From Immundisolibacter sp. (GTDB lineage Bacteria > Pseudomonadota > Gammaproteobacteria > Immundisolibacterales > Immundisolibacteraceae), in NCBI RefSeq assembly GCF_041601295.1, contig NZ_JBFIII010000011.1, forward strand, positions 1 to 40,944: a DNA stretch of 40,944 nt, read 5' to 3'. The notes under the pieces were generated by a model, which was not told where the DNA came from, ran no database searches, and was given only the letters and a program-made list of their open reading frames with translations. Positions 15,483-23,794 of this stretch are shown here, one piece after another. A program made the translations under genes and the position numbers. The stretch's first letter is position 1, and each line of letters starts with the position of its first letter.

Positions 15483-17078
15483 TTACGGCCAGTCGTCCTC
15501 GATCAACTGCGCGCCGCGCCAGGCGATAGCCATGGTGGCGGCGTTGCTGTGGGCCGACACCAGGGTCGGCATGATGGAGCAGTCGATCACGCGCAAGCCG
15601 GTGACGCCGTGGACCCGCAGCCGCGCATCGACCACCGCCTGAGTGTCGTGGCCCATCTTGCAGGTGCCGGCCGGATGCGCCACCGGGCCGCCGAAATCGC
15701 TGTGGTAGGCCAGCGCGTCCTGGTCGGACTGCACAGCGGGGCCGGGAGTGGTTTCTTCTACCAAATAATCGGCTAGCGGCGCCTGGGCCGCCAGCTGGCG
15801 GATGTAGCGCAGGATGCGGCCGCTCATCTGGCGGTCCTCGTCGGCAGTGAAAAAGCCGGAGCGGATGGTCGGCGCCGCGGCCGGGTCCTTGCTGCTGATC
15901 ATCACGCTGCCCTGGCTTTCGGGCCGCAGCTGATAGCCGAAAATCTGCACGCCGTGGGCTTTTTCAAACGCCATCGACAGCTTGCCGGGCACCAGCGAAA
16001 ACGGCGCCATGACCAGCTCGGCGTCCGGCCGGGTCAGTTCCGGCAGGGTACGCACGAAGGCCACCACATCATGTGAGCCGGTGGCCATCAAACCCTTGCG
16101 GTCGAGCACGTACCGCAGCAGGTTCTTGACCAGGCGCCAGCCGCCGAATTCACGGTTCAGGCTCAGCGCCTGCTTGAGTCGAAACTGTACGAACATCATC
16201 CGGTGCTCGCGCAGGTTCTGGCCGACGCCTGGCAGATCATTGATAACGTCGATGCCCAGGCCTGTGAGGTGCTCGGCTGGCCCAATGCCTGACAGTTGCA
16301 GCAGCTGGGGCGACTGCAGGGTGCCGGCGGCAATGATGACCTCCTTGCGGGCGCGAAACTCCTGCTCGATACCCGCGCGCCTGCCGACCACACCGACCGC
16401 CCGGGTGCCCTCGAACAGAACCCGTTCGGTCAGGAAGTCGGTCACGATCTGGAGATTCTTGCGCTGCCGGATCGGCCGTACAAAGGCGGTAGCGGCGTCC
16501 TCGCGGCGGCCGTTGCGGATGGTGAACTGTACGTAGCCGATGCCTTCCTGCTCGGGCCGGTTCAGGTCGTTTTTGACCGTCAGACCCAGCCGGCCGCCGG
16601 CGGCGATGGCGGCGTCGCACAGCGGGTGTGGATTGGGATGATTGCTGATGTGCAGTGGCCCGCCGACGCCACGCACCTCGTCGGCGCCCAGTTCGTGGTC
16701 TTCCATGGCCTTGAAACACGGGCCTAGCTCGGCCCAGCCCCAGCCGGGGTTGCCGGCGGCTGCCCAGCTGTCGAAGTCCTCGGGCTGGCCGCGCGTGTAG
16801 AACATGCCATTGACAGTACTGGAGCCGCCGAGCATGCGCCCGCGCGGCCAGGACTCGGAGGCATTGCCGTTGCCGGGCTCCGGTTCGGTGTCGAAACGGC
16901 GCACATGATGCTGGTCGAACATCAGCTTGCCAAAGCCCTTTGGCATGCGCACGATGAAGCTGTTGTCGTCCTTGCCTGCTTCTAATAGCAGCACGCTGTG
17001 CTTGCCGCTCGCGGTCAGGCGATTGGCCAGCACACAGCCGGCAGAACCTGCCCCTACGATAATGAAATCCGTTTCCAC
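15483..17078 (-). CDS. GMC family FAD-dependent oxidoreductase (choline dehydrogenase-like)
   Basis: 531 aa from GTG 17078, which has a strong AAGGAG site 7 bp upstream. GMC enzymes oxidise alcohols using FAD. The dinucleotide-binding motif IIVGAGSAGCVLANRL is at 6-21, GMC signature 1 is RGRMLGGSSTVNGMFYTRG (about 79-97), and signature 2 is GTLQSPQLLQLSGIG. The catalytic pair is H468 in VAHPAGTCKMG and N512 in AHSNAATMAIA, by alignment with choline oxidase/dehydrogenase. The substrate is not readable; this subgroup includes dehydrogenases for alkyl, aromatic and polyglycol alcohols. No betaine-synthesis neighbours are present, so a choline role is unlikely. It lies downstream of the M48 protease in the opposite sense to cstA. 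Confidence 0.9.
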   Translation of the reverse strand: METDFIIVGAGSAGCVLANRLTASGKHSVLLLEAGKDDNSFIVRMPKGFGKLMFDQHHVRRFDTEPEPGNGNASESWPRGRMLGGSSTVNGMFYTRGQPEDFDSWAAAGNPGWGWAELGPCFKAMEDHELGADEVRGVGGPLHISNHPNPHPLCDAAIAAGGRLGLTVKNDLNRPEQEGIGYVQFTIRNGRREDAATAFVRPIRQRKNLQIVTDFLTERVLFEGTRAVGVVGRRAGIEQEFRARKEVIIAAGTLQSPQLLQLSGIGPAEHLTGLGIDVINDLPGVGQNLREHRMMFVQFRLKQALSLNREFGGWRLVKNLLRYVLDRKGLMATGSHDVVAFVRTLPELTRPDAELVMAPFSLVPGKLSMAFEKAHGVQIFGYQLRPESQGSVMISSKDPAAAPTIRSGFFTADEDRQMSGRILRYIRQLAAQAPLADYLVEETTPGPAVQSDQDALAYHSDFGGPVAHPAGTCKMGHDTQAVVDARLRVHGVTGLRVIDCSIMPTLVSAHSNAATMAIAWRGAQLIEDDWP

Positions 17079-17155
17079 CGCCTCGCTCCTTATCTGGTTT
17101 TGATCCGATTATTCGATGACCGCCTGGCGCCGGCGGAATGCCTTCGGTTAGCCGA

Positions 17156-17947
17156 TCAAGGCACCCGGCAAGCGGGCTTGCGACTGCTTGCCTGGGCTTG
17201 CTGGTAAAGCTCCAGCGCCTGCGGAATTCGGTTCTGGAGGGCCGCGATACGGCCACCGGGCGACGGGTGGGTAGACAGGAACGCCGGTGGGCCGCCACCG
17301 CTGGCGCGTTCCATGTTCTGCCACAGGTTGACGCTCTGGCGTGGGTCGAAGCCGGCACGCGCCATCAGGTCCAGTCCCAGCAAATCGGCTTCGCTCTCCT
17401 GGGTGCGCGAAAATGGCAGTAGCACGCCGACTTGCGCGCCGACACCGAGCAGGCCCATCAGTTGCTGCTTGGCGGGCGTCATGCCGCCACTGATGGCCTG
17501 GGCCGCCTGCAGGCCGGTATCGACCGCGGCCTGATTCGACAGGCGCTCGCCAGAGTGGCGGGCCAGCACGTGCGCCACCTCGTGGCCGATCACGGTGGCC
17601 AGCTGACTCGGGTTGCCTGCCACCTTGAGCAGGCCACTGTTAACGCCAATCTTGCCGCCCGGCAGCGCAAAGGCGTTGGCCGAGTCATCGCGGAACAGAG
17701 TGACCTCCCAAGCCTCGCCGCCACTCGGCAGCACCGCGGTAATGGCATTGGCCACACAGCGCACATACGCGTTGGCCGCCGGATCGTTGTCGCGCGGCTC
17801 CTTTTTGCGAATGTCGTCGTAGGCGGCCAGGCCCATCTGCGACAAGTCGGTATCCGAGAACAGTTGCAGCTGACTGCGGCCCAGTGGTGAGGTGGCGCAG
17901 GCGGTGAGCAGTGTGAGGGACAGAAGCAGAAAGCAGTGTTTGAGCAT
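17156..17947 (-). CDS. M48 family zinc metalloprotease lipoprotein (LoiP/YcaL-like)
   Basis: 263 aa from ATG 17947 with AGGA upstream; the open frame reaches 18100, but this start gives a lipoprotein signal peptide MLKHCFLLLSLTLLTAC with lipobox LTAC and lipidated Cys17. The next residues ATS carry no Asp at +2, which predicts outer-membrane sorting. The zinc motif is HEVAH (H122, E123, H126), with the third ligand in QESEAD near 183-188. Substrate-side motifs FALPGGKIGVNSGLL and FLSTHPSPGGRI are as in LoiP-type proteases, which take part in outer-membrane protein quality control. It is divergent from the exported-protein/two-component cluster across 130 bp, so a shared envelope-stress regulation is possible. 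Confidence 0.9.
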   Translation of the reverse strand: MLKHCFLLLSLTLLTACATSPLGRSQLQLFSDTDLSQMGLAAYDDIRKKEPRDNDPAANAYVRCVANAITAVLPSGGEAWEVTLFRDDSANAFALPGGKIGVNSGLLKVAGNPSQLATVIGHEVAHVLARHSGERLSNQAAVDTGLQAAQAISGGMTPAKQQLMGLLGVGAQVGVLLPFSRTQESEADLLGLDLMARAGFDPRQSVNLWQNMERASGGGPPAFLSTHPSPGGRIAALQNRIPQALELYQQAQASSRKPACRVP

Positions 17948-18077
17948 GGCGATTCCTGATGGTTGATTACGCGGGTCCGGGCACTGAGCGCGTTCAGCGT
18001 GGGTTAAGGCACGCTTGCTTAAGGTGCTGTCACGCGGCGGGGATTGGCCCCGCCCTGGTACGTCAGGGGAACCTGCC

Positions 18078-18494
18078 ATGACTGCTAAAAGGGTACTCAA
18101 AAATTTGCTGCTGGTGTCGGCGTTTGCCGGCGCCTTGCTGGTGGTGTCGCCCGTTTCGGCCCGCGACAGCTACCGTGGCGAGCATCAGCAGTCCGGACAT
18201 GACCGTGCTTATCGGGGCGATTCGCACAACCGTCACCTGGGAAACAGTTGGGGTGGTCGCGGTGACTACCGTCGTGGGGATTCCCATCATGGCAAGCATT
18301 ACAGCGGCCGGGGCCATCGCTCTTATGGGCACCACAACGGATGGGGCCATCGCTCCTATGGTCACTACTACTCGTCGCCGGGCTATTACTACCGGCCAAG
18401 TCACCACCGACATCATCGGGGTTGTGGGCACAACGGCTATGGCCACGGAGGCCTGGTCGAGTTCCTGTTCGACTACAGCCATCACGATTATTAA
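18078..18494 (+). CDS. Small exported His/Gly/Tyr-rich protein
   Basis: 138 aa from ATG 18078, preceded by AGGGGAA. An N-terminal signal peptide (about residues 1-29, ending VVSPVSARD) is followed by a low-complexity mature region dominated by His, Gly, Tyr, Arg and Ser. It has an imperfect repeat GHRSYGHHNGWGHRSYGHYY and the C-terminal segment GLVEFLFDYSHHDY. The His density suggests metal binding in the periplasm or at the surface, but no known metal-site family is recognised. It heads a run of three exported proteins and a two-component system transcribed the same way. Function is unknown. Confidence 0.75.
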   Translation: MTAKRVLKNLLLVSAFAGALLVVSPVSARDSYRGEHQQSGHDRAYRGDSHNRHLGNSWGGRGDYRRGDSHHGKHYSGRGHRSYGHHNGWGHRSYGHYYSSPGYYYRPSHHRHHRGCGHNGYGHGGLVEFLFDYSHHDY

Positions 18495-18521
18495 CGGTCG
18501 CCCGCACGCGGAGGACACGAC

Positions 18522-19058
18522 ATGAAACTGACAAAATTGCTGCTGTTGGTACCCCTGCTTTCGAGCTGCGCCAGCAACGCAGTGGCGGGTCATCGCGGTG
18601 ACAACGAACGCTATTACGTGGACGCACCGGTGGTGCGCGTGGAGCCACTGTATCGCACGGTGCGTGTTGACCGGCCACGCCGCGAGTGCTGGGACGAAGA
18701 GGTCTACGTGGAACGGCCCGCCTATCGCTCGCACACCGGAACCATCCTGGGCGGCATCGTCGGTGGAGTACTCGGCCACCAGGTGGGTGGGAGTCACCAC
18801 GGTCTTGCCACTGCGGCCGGCACGGTGCTGGGCGCCTCCGTGGGTCGGGATATGAGCGCGCGCCGCCGCGTCGATGACGGCTACTACACCTCACGCGAGC
18901 GCTGCGACGTACGCCACGAGTACACTCGGGAACAGCGTAACGACGGTTATCGCGTGACCTACGCCTACGCGGGTCGCGAACACGTGACGATTACCGATTA
19001 CGACCCGGGCGATCGGATTCGCGTGCGGGTGGCGGTGCAGCCGCAATACGATTACTGA
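18522..19058 (+). CDS. Glycine-zipper 2TM domain (17 kDa antigen-like) envelope protein
   Basis: 178 aa. The N terminus MKLTKLLLLVPLLSSCASNA looks like a lipoprotein signal (LSSC, Cys16). The centre TILGGIVGGVLGHQVGG and AAGTVLGASVGRDM forms the paired glycine-zipper segments of the Rick_17kDa/2TM family, which insert in or bridge membranes. The N-terminal part has a Tyr/Arg/Val-rich stretch and the C-terminal part CDVRHEYTREQRNDGYRVTYAYAG is typical of this family's soluble end. Such lipoproteins are commonly induced by envelope stress. It starts 27 bp after the His-rich gene and precedes the PepSY-like gene by 29 bp, consistent with one operon. Confidence 0.83.
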   Translation: MKLTKLLLLVPLLSSCASNAVAGHRGDNERYYVDAPVVRVEPLYRTVRVDRPRRECWDEEVYVERPAYRSHTGTILGGIVGGVLGHQVGGSHHGLATAAGTVLGASVGRDMSARRRVDDGYYTSRERCDVRHEYTREQRNDGYRVTYAYAGREHVTITDYDPGDRIRVRVAVQPQYDY

Positions 19059-19087
19059 GCACCCATGCTGAATGTTGGAGCCGGACC

Positions 19088-19522
19088 ATGAAACACAGGG
19101 CTAGGTATCTGGTGGGTGGCGTGCTGCTGCTGGCAGTCGCGCTACCCGCCTGGGCTGGTCCTGACAAGGGTCGGGATGACTCGGATCGGCGCGATCACGA
19201 CAGTCATTACGACGATCGCCATGAGCGTGGCCAAGGCCGCGCGAAGGGCCAATATCGGCGTGATGAGCCTGCCCATCGTTCGCTCGGCACGCGGCGCGAT
19301 GAGTCGCGGTCGTTCCGTGGTCCCGATCGCCATGACCACTACGACCGCGATGCGGGGCGGGCTGCCAACGCGGTGCGTCGTGACGAGCGGGGTCGGGTCC
19401 TGCGCTCGGAACCGACCGACGATCGTGGCTACCGGGTGCGGGTGTTGACCCCCGATGGCTATGTACGCGAACGCTACGTTGATCCGCGTCGGGACGACAC
19501 CGACCGGCATCGGGACGACTGA
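19088..19522 (+). CDS. Exported Arg/Asp-rich protein with PepSY-like C terminus
   Basis: 144 aa with TTGGAG before the ATG. Signal peptide at about 1-23, ending PAWAG. The middle (about 24-85) is strongly charged and repetitive in Asp, Arg, His and Gly. The C-terminal 50 residues (AANAVRRDERGRVLRSEP, then YRVRVLTPDGYVRERYVD) resemble a single PepSY-type module, a periplasmic domain often encoded next to OmpR/PhoQ-type two-component systems. It lies 15 bp before the response regulator, so it may be a periplasmic modulator of the kinase, which is inference. RcnB-like proteins are the alternative match for the charged part. Confidence 0.7.
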   Translation: MKHRARYLVGGVLLLAVALPAWAGPDKGRDDSDRRDHDSHYDDRHERGQGRAKGQYRRDEPAHRSLGTRRDESRSFRGPDRHDHYDRDAGRAANAVRRDERGRVLRSEPTDDRGYRVRVLTPDGYVRERYVDPRRDDTDRHRDD

Positions 19523-19537
19523 GGCCGGGAGTACGCC

Positions 19538-20215
19538 ATGCGTGGGCTGGTAGTGGAAGATGATGCTGCGCTGCGCAAGCAACTGGTAACCGGAATTACC
19601 GCTGCCGGCTTCGTGGTGGACAGCGCTGGGGATGGCATTGAAGCGGAATATTTCGGGCTCGAATATCCCTATGACATAGCGGTTATCGACCTCGGCTTGC
19701 CGCGTCGCGACGGCATGTCGGTGATCCGCCGCCTGCGCTCGCGCGGCTGTCGATATCCGATCCTTATTCTGACTGCCCGCGACCGCTGGCAGGACAAAGT
19801 CGCCGGGCTGGACGCCGGCGCCGACGATTACCTGGTCAAGCCATTCCAGATGCCGGAGCTGGTGGCTCGCCTGCGGGCGCTGGTTCGGCGCACCGGCGGC
19901 TGGGCCGATAGCGTCATCGCCTGTCCGCCGCTGAAGCTCGATACACGCGAGCAGCGCGCCTACCTGGAAGATGCCGAACTCGACCTGACCGCTTATGAGT
20001 ACCAGCTTCTGGCCTACCTCATGCTGCACGCTGGCGAAGTGGTGTCCAAGACCGAGCTGACCGAGCACCTGTACCCGGATGACGCCAGCCGCGACAGTAA
20101 CGTGCTGGAAGTGTTTATCCGTCGCCTGCGCCAGAAGCTCGATCCCGACGAGTGCCTGAATCCGATTGAAACCCTGCGCGGGCGGGGTTACCGACTGGCG
20201 CTGCCCCGAGCCTGA
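19538..20215 (+). CDS. OmpR/PhoB-family response regulator
   Basis: 225 aa, GGGAG before the ATG. Receiver domain at 1-115: acidic pocket E7-D8-D9, phospho-acceptor D51 in AVIDLGLPRRDG, Thr79 in LILTARD and Lys101 in DDYLVKPF. The C-terminal winged helix (about 130-222) carries LDLTAYEYQLLAYLMLHAGE and SNVLEVFIRRLRQKL, with the final RGRGYRL strand; it is of the PhoP/QseB subgroup. The stop overlaps the start of the kinase gene by one base, so the pair is translationally coupled. It probably controls its own operon and perhaps the divergent M48 protease; no target was shown. Confidence 0.93.
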   Translation: MRGLVVEDDAALRKQLVTGITAAGFVVDSAGDGIEAEYFGLEYPYDIAVIDLGLPRRDGMSVIRRLRSRGCRYPILILTARDRWQDKVAGLDAGADDYLVKPFQMPELVARLRALVRRTGGWADSVIACPPLKLDTREQRAYLEDAELDLTAYEYQLLAYLMLHAGEVVSKTELTEHLYPDDASRDSNVLEVFIRRLRQKLDPDECLNPIETLRGRGYRLALPRA

Positions 20216-21561
20216 TGGGGTCGATCCGCCGCCGTCTGCTGCTGTCCTCGCTGCTGGTGCTGGCGGTGTTCCTGGGCGGTACCGCGGTGGCACTGGATCG
20301 GGCGTATCGCGATAGCGCCGAGGGGGCGTTGCGTGCCCGGATGCGGGGCGAGGTGTTCGCCCTTCTGGCGGCCGCTGAACTGCGTGCGGGCAAGCTGGAC
20401 GTCCCACGTGGCCTGCACGAGAGCCGCTTCGAGGTGCCCGGATCCGGCCGCTATGCCGAGATCAGCGGCGACGAAGGCGAGGTGCTGTGGCGCTCGCCGT
20501 CCATGGTGGGGCTGAACCTTCCATTTGTGCGTGGATTGACACCGGGTCGCGCGTCCTGGTCCCGGGTCCGCGCCGACGGCGAGACATTGCTGGTCTACAG
20601 TTTTGGCGTGGGCTGGGAAGTCCAGGGCAGTGCGGCGCGGCAGTTTACCTTCAGCGTGGCCGCCCGGCTGGACGAACTGGGGGCGGAGATCGGTCAATTC
20701 GAGACCACCCTGCTGCTGTGGCTCGGTGGGGCCGCGGGTTTGCTGCTGCTGACGCAGATGCTGATTCTGCACTGGGGGCTGCGACCGCTGGCTCAGGTGG
20801 CGGTAGACATCAAGGCCATCGAAAGCGGGGCGCGTGACGATCTTGCCGGGCGTTATCCGGCCGAACTGACCCCCCTGACCCACGGCCTGAATGCCCTGCT
20901 GCGGCACGAACGCGCGCAGTTGCTTCGCCAGCGCAATGCGCTGGCCGATCTCGCGCACAGCATCAAAACGCCGCTGGCGGTACTGCGCAATGCGGCGGGT
21001 GCGCAGTCGATCGAGCAAGCTGCATTGATCAACGACGCCGTTGCCCGTATCGACGAGTCGGTCGCCTATCAGGTGCGCCGCGCAGCCGCTTCCGGTCGTG
21101 CCACCCTGACCGCGGCGGTGCCGGTGGCAAAGGTGGCGCGTCGGGTCATGCGCGGTCTCGACAAGGTCTACGCCGACAAGCGCGTGGCGGCGGAACTGGA
21201 CGATCCAGCGGGCGGCCAGTTCGCAGGTGACGAGGGCGACTTGTACGAGCTGCTCGGGTGCCTGCTGGATAACGCCTACAAGTGGAGCGAGCGGCGTGTG
21301 TTGCTGTCGCTGACATCGCAGGCGGATGACGGCACTGCGGCCTTGGAACTGACGGTCGAAGACGATGGTCCCGGCGTGCCGGCGCCGCTACGTCAGGCGG
21401 TGCTGGAGCGCGGCACTCGCGTCGATCGGCGCGTGGCCGGCGAAGGCATCGGCCTGGCAGTGGTGCGCGACATCGCCACCGCCTACGGCGGCCGGCTTGC
21501 GGTTGATGATTCACCGCAACTGGGTGGGACACGTTTCATTGTGCACCTGCCGGCGGGCTGA
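20215..21561 (+). CDS. Sensor histidine kinase (PhoQ/QseC-like)
   Basis: 448 aa; ATG 20215 overlaps the regulator stop as TGATG. Two membrane segments, about 7-28 and 165-187, flank a periplasmic sensor of about 135 residues. After a HAMP-like linker comes the phospho-acceptor H248 in ADLAHSIKTPLAVLRNA, the N-box N353 in CLLDNAYKWSE, and the G boxes EDDGPGVP and GEGIGLAVVRDI of the ATPase domain. Membership of the PhoQ-type group agrees with the SIKTPL form of the H-box. The signal is unknown; upstream exported proteins, one His-rich and one PepSY-like, hint at metal or envelope stress. It ends 90 bp before the Rieske operon. Confidence 0.92.
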   Translation: MGSIRRRLLLSSLLVLAVFLGGTAVALDRAYRDSAEGALRARMRGEVFALLAAAELRAGKLDVPRGLHESRFEVPGSGRYAEISGDEGEVLWRSPSMVGLNLPFVRGLTPGRASWSRVRADGETLLVYSFGVGWEVQGSAARQFTFSVAARLDELGAEIGQFETTLLLWLGGAAGLLLLTQMLILHWGLRPLAQVAVDIKAIESGARDDLAGRYPAELTPLTHGLNALLRHERAQLLRQRNALADLAHSIKTPLAVLRNAAGAQSIEQAALINDAVARIDESVAYQVRRAAASGRATLTAAVPVAKVARRVMRGLDKVYADKRVAAELDDPAGGQFAGDEGDLYELLGCLLDNAYKWSERRVLLSLTSQADDGTAALELTVEDDGPGVPAPLRQAVLERGTRVDRRVAGEGIGLAVVRDIATAYGGRLAVDDSPQLGGTRFIVHLPAG

Positions 21562-21651
21562 GGAGCAAGCCATCCCAACTGACAGGAAAGCGATTAAAGT
21601 ACATGGCGACGCTTTATTCGGACTTCGCGGGTCTTCGGACTGGAGGCAGGC

Positions 21652-22842
21652 ATGAACAAACCGGTCGCATCCCGCTGGGCGCAGCAGTTTCCACAGTTGG
21701 GCACCGATCCGGTGCCGGTGGACGCCCTGCTCTCGGCAGAGTATTTCCAGCGCGAGAAGGAAAAGCTGTTCAAGCGCACGTGGCTGAAGCTGGCACGGGT
21801 CGAGGAGCTGCCCCAGTCGGGTTCGTGGAAGCTCAAACCGCTGCCGATCTGGGACTCGTCAATCATTCTGGTGCGCGGCGAGGACGGGCAGATTCGCGGT
21901 TTTCACAACACCTGTTCGCACCGCGGCAACCGGGTGATCTGGGCCGAGGACGGCCACGGCAAGGACCGGCGCTTTTCCTGCCACTTTCATGGCTGGACCT
22001 ACAACCTGAAAGGCGAGCTGGTCCACGTGCCGCAGGAAGAGGAATTCTTCGACAGCTTCTGCAAACCTGACAACGGCCTTGCACCGGTGGCGGTAGAGGT
22101 GTGGGAGGGCTTCATTTTTGCGCACCTCGACCCGCAGCCGGCGGTCAGTCTGAAGGACTATCTGGGCGAGGCCGCCACGCGCCTGGAAGGGTTTCCGTAC
22201 GGACAGATGACCGCCGTATACGCCTACCGCACCGTGCTCAACTGCAACTGGAAGATCGCCCAGGACGCGTTCTCCGAGGCCTACCACGTCACCACCATCC
22301 ATGCCGGTTCCTTCCCGGAGGGTTTCTCGGCCAAGCTCTATGAGGTGCAGTTGTTCGGCCCACACCGCACCTCGGCTGTATACATGGATGACAAGGGACC
22401 GACTCCAACGCCGGTGGCCGCGCTCTCGCATCGGCTGGGCACCACGTCCATTGCCAAGCGCGGCACCCGGGTGGCGCTGCCGCCTGGCGTCAACCCGACC
22501 CGCAGTCCCAATTTCGCTTTCGAGCTGTCGGTGATGTTTCCGAATTTCCTGGTGCACATCATGGATGGGCTGTACTTCACGCATCAGTTCCACCCACTGT
22601 CGGTGGACCAGACGCTGTGGGAGGGAATTCAGTACTTCCCGCCGCCGCAAAACGCGGGCGAGCGCTTCAGCCAGGAATACGGTCAGGTGTTACAGCGCAA
22701 TGCCTGGCTGGAAGATACCGCCACCATGGAAGCCACGCATGCGGCGCTGAAGTCCGGCGCCAAGAAAGTGATGCACCTTCAGGACCAGGAGGTGTTGCTG
22801 CGCCACCATTACCAGGCGGTGGACGAGTACGTGAACAGCTGA
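21652..22842 (+). CDS. Rieske [2Fe-2S] aromatic ring-hydroxylating oxygenase, alpha-type subunit
   Basis: 396 aa with CTGGAGGC before the ATG. The N-terminal Rieske domain has C88-x-H90 in TCSHRGN and C110-xx-H113 in SCHFHGW, the ligands of the [2Fe-2S] cluster. The catalytic domain holds D205 and the iron ligands H212 and H217 in DAFSEAYHVTTIH, with D355 in LEDTATMEATH as the likely third ligand. This is complete for a hydroxylase subunit that inserts oxygen into aromatic or alicyclic substrates. No ferredoxin, reductase or canonical beta subunit is encoded nearby, so electrons must come from elsewhere. It is the first gene of a co-directional run to 26926. The substrate is unknown. Confidence 0.93.
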   Translation: MNKPVASRWAQQFPQLGTDPVPVDALLSAEYFQREKEKLFKRTWLKLARVEELPQSGSWKLKPLPIWDSSIILVRGEDGQIRGFHNTCSHRGNRVIWAEDGHGKDRRFSCHFHGWTYNLKGELVHVPQEEEFFDSFCKPDNGLAPVAVEVWEGFIFAHLDPQPAVSLKDYLGEAATRLEGFPYGQMTAVYAYRTVLNCNWKIAQDAFSEAYHVTTIHAGSFPEGFSAKLYEVQLFGPHRTSAVYMDDKGPTPTPVAALSHRLGTTSIAKRGTRVALPPGVNPTRSPNFAFELSVMFPNFLVHIMDGLYFTHQFHPLSVDQTLWEGIQYFPPPQNAGERFSQEYGQVLQRNAWLEDTATMEATHAALKSGAKKVMHLQDQEVLLRHHYQAVDEYVNS

Positions 22843-22858
22843 GGGGCGGAAGAAGCAT

Positions 22859-23242
22859 ATGAGCAGCGATCTGTTGCCGGCCAGCTACCGGCACCTCGAA
22901 CCCTGGGTCGACCGTTGGGCCTTGGCCTCGCAGGCTGAGCGGGAAACCACGCGCCGTGCCAGCACGGGCGCCCAACTGAAAGCATTTTATGACGCCCTGG
23001 TCGGCGAGGGGGACGGCATCGTCGCCCATCTGAATGCGCTTCCCCTGGACCAGCTGCCGGCGCCCGAGCAGCGGCTGCTGTATCTGATGCTGTCCCTGGC
23101 CGAGGTGGCGCCGCACGTGGAGCTGTACCGCGGGGACCCGCGCGTGCCGTTCAGTTTCGAGGAAGAGCGCTTTATCGCCGAGCACGGCGCGGCGCCCGGT
23201 TTCAACGGCGACCTGTACGCCCTGCCCAATCGACCGGCCTGA
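22859..23242 (+). CDS. Conserved-looking hypothetical protein in the Rieske operon
   Basis: 127 aa, starting 16 bp after the oxygenase gene behind a GGCGGAAG sequence. No domain is recognised. It is predicted to be helical and soluble, without signal peptide, metal motif or Cys residues. Recurrent features are the aromatic start YRHLEPWVDRWALASQAER and the central RLLYLMLSLAEVAPHVELY, ending in a Pro/Gly-rich tail GFNGDLYALPNRPA. Tight placement between the Rieske subunit and the SnoaL-like gene, only 3 bp from the latter, suggests an accessory or assembly role for the oxygenase. The function is not known. Confidence 0.75.
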   Translation: MSSDLLPASYRHLEPWVDRWALASQAERETTRRASTGAQLKAFYDALVGEGDGIVAHLNALPLDQLPAPEQRLLYLMLSLAEVAPHVELYRGDPRVPFSFEEERFIAEHGAAPGFNGDLYALPNRPA

Positions 23243-23245
23243 CCT

Positions 23246-23740
23246 GTGGCAGACGATGACATCGCCCGGCGCCTGGCACGCCTGGAGTCACTGGAAGCGA
23301 TCCGCGACCTGATCGCAGGCTACGCGCGGGGCGCGGACCGCAACAACGATCCGGCCATCATGGCGCCGTTGTTTGCCGAGGACGCCACTTGGGCGGCCAA
23401 GGGTTTCGGGCCGTTCAAGGGCCGCGAAGCGATTGCCCAGGGTCTGGCCGCGACCGGGCGCACCGATATCCTGTGGTCGCTGCATTACATGATCTCGCCG
23501 CTGATCGAGCTGGCGGCGGATGGCCGCACCGCTGCCGGTAACTGGTACCTGTGGGAGCTCGCTACCATGCCTGGCAAGACCGCCGACCAACCGGACTCGA
23601 TCTGGGTCGGTGGCACCTATCAGGCCGATTTCTCCCAGCAGGACGGGCGCTGGTACTTCCAGAACGTCTGGCTGGAAATCCGGCTGGCGACACCGTTCGA
23701 GGAGCCCTGGGCCGGCCGGCCGCTGCGTCGCTTCGAGTAG
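23246..23740 (+). CDS. SnoaL/NTF2-like fold protein
   Basis: 164 aa from GTG 23246, 3 bp after the previous stop. The pattern LESLEAIRDLIAGYARGADRN, then PLFAEDATWAA and FGPFKGREAIAQGL, and a final WYFQNVWLEIRL strand define a SnoaL-like NTF2 cone fold (DUF4440/SnoaL_4 type). Members are small isomerases, hydrolases or binding proteins; the beta subunit of ring-hydroxylating dioxygenases has the same fold. It could therefore serve the upstream Rieske protein, or act on a later intermediate. The catalytic residues cannot be assigned. Confidence 0.82.
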   Translation: MADDDIARRLARLESLEAIRDLIAGYARGADRNNDPAIMAPLFAEDATWAAKGFGPFKGREAIAQGLAATGRTDILWSLHYMISPLIELAADGRTAAGNWYLWELATMPGKTADQPDSIWVGGTYQADFSQQDGRWYFQNVWLEIRLATPFEEPWAGRPLRRFE

Positions 23741-23794
23741 TCGGTCGCATCCGCTCACCGCGGCGGCTGAGTTCTAGCAAACTGGAGGTAATCC

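Noticed and set aside
15483..17078. Choline dehydrogenase BetA for glycine betaine synthesis
   Set aside because: GMC fold is certain but no betaine aldehyde dehydrogenase, BetI or choline transporter is adjacent, so the substrate is left open.
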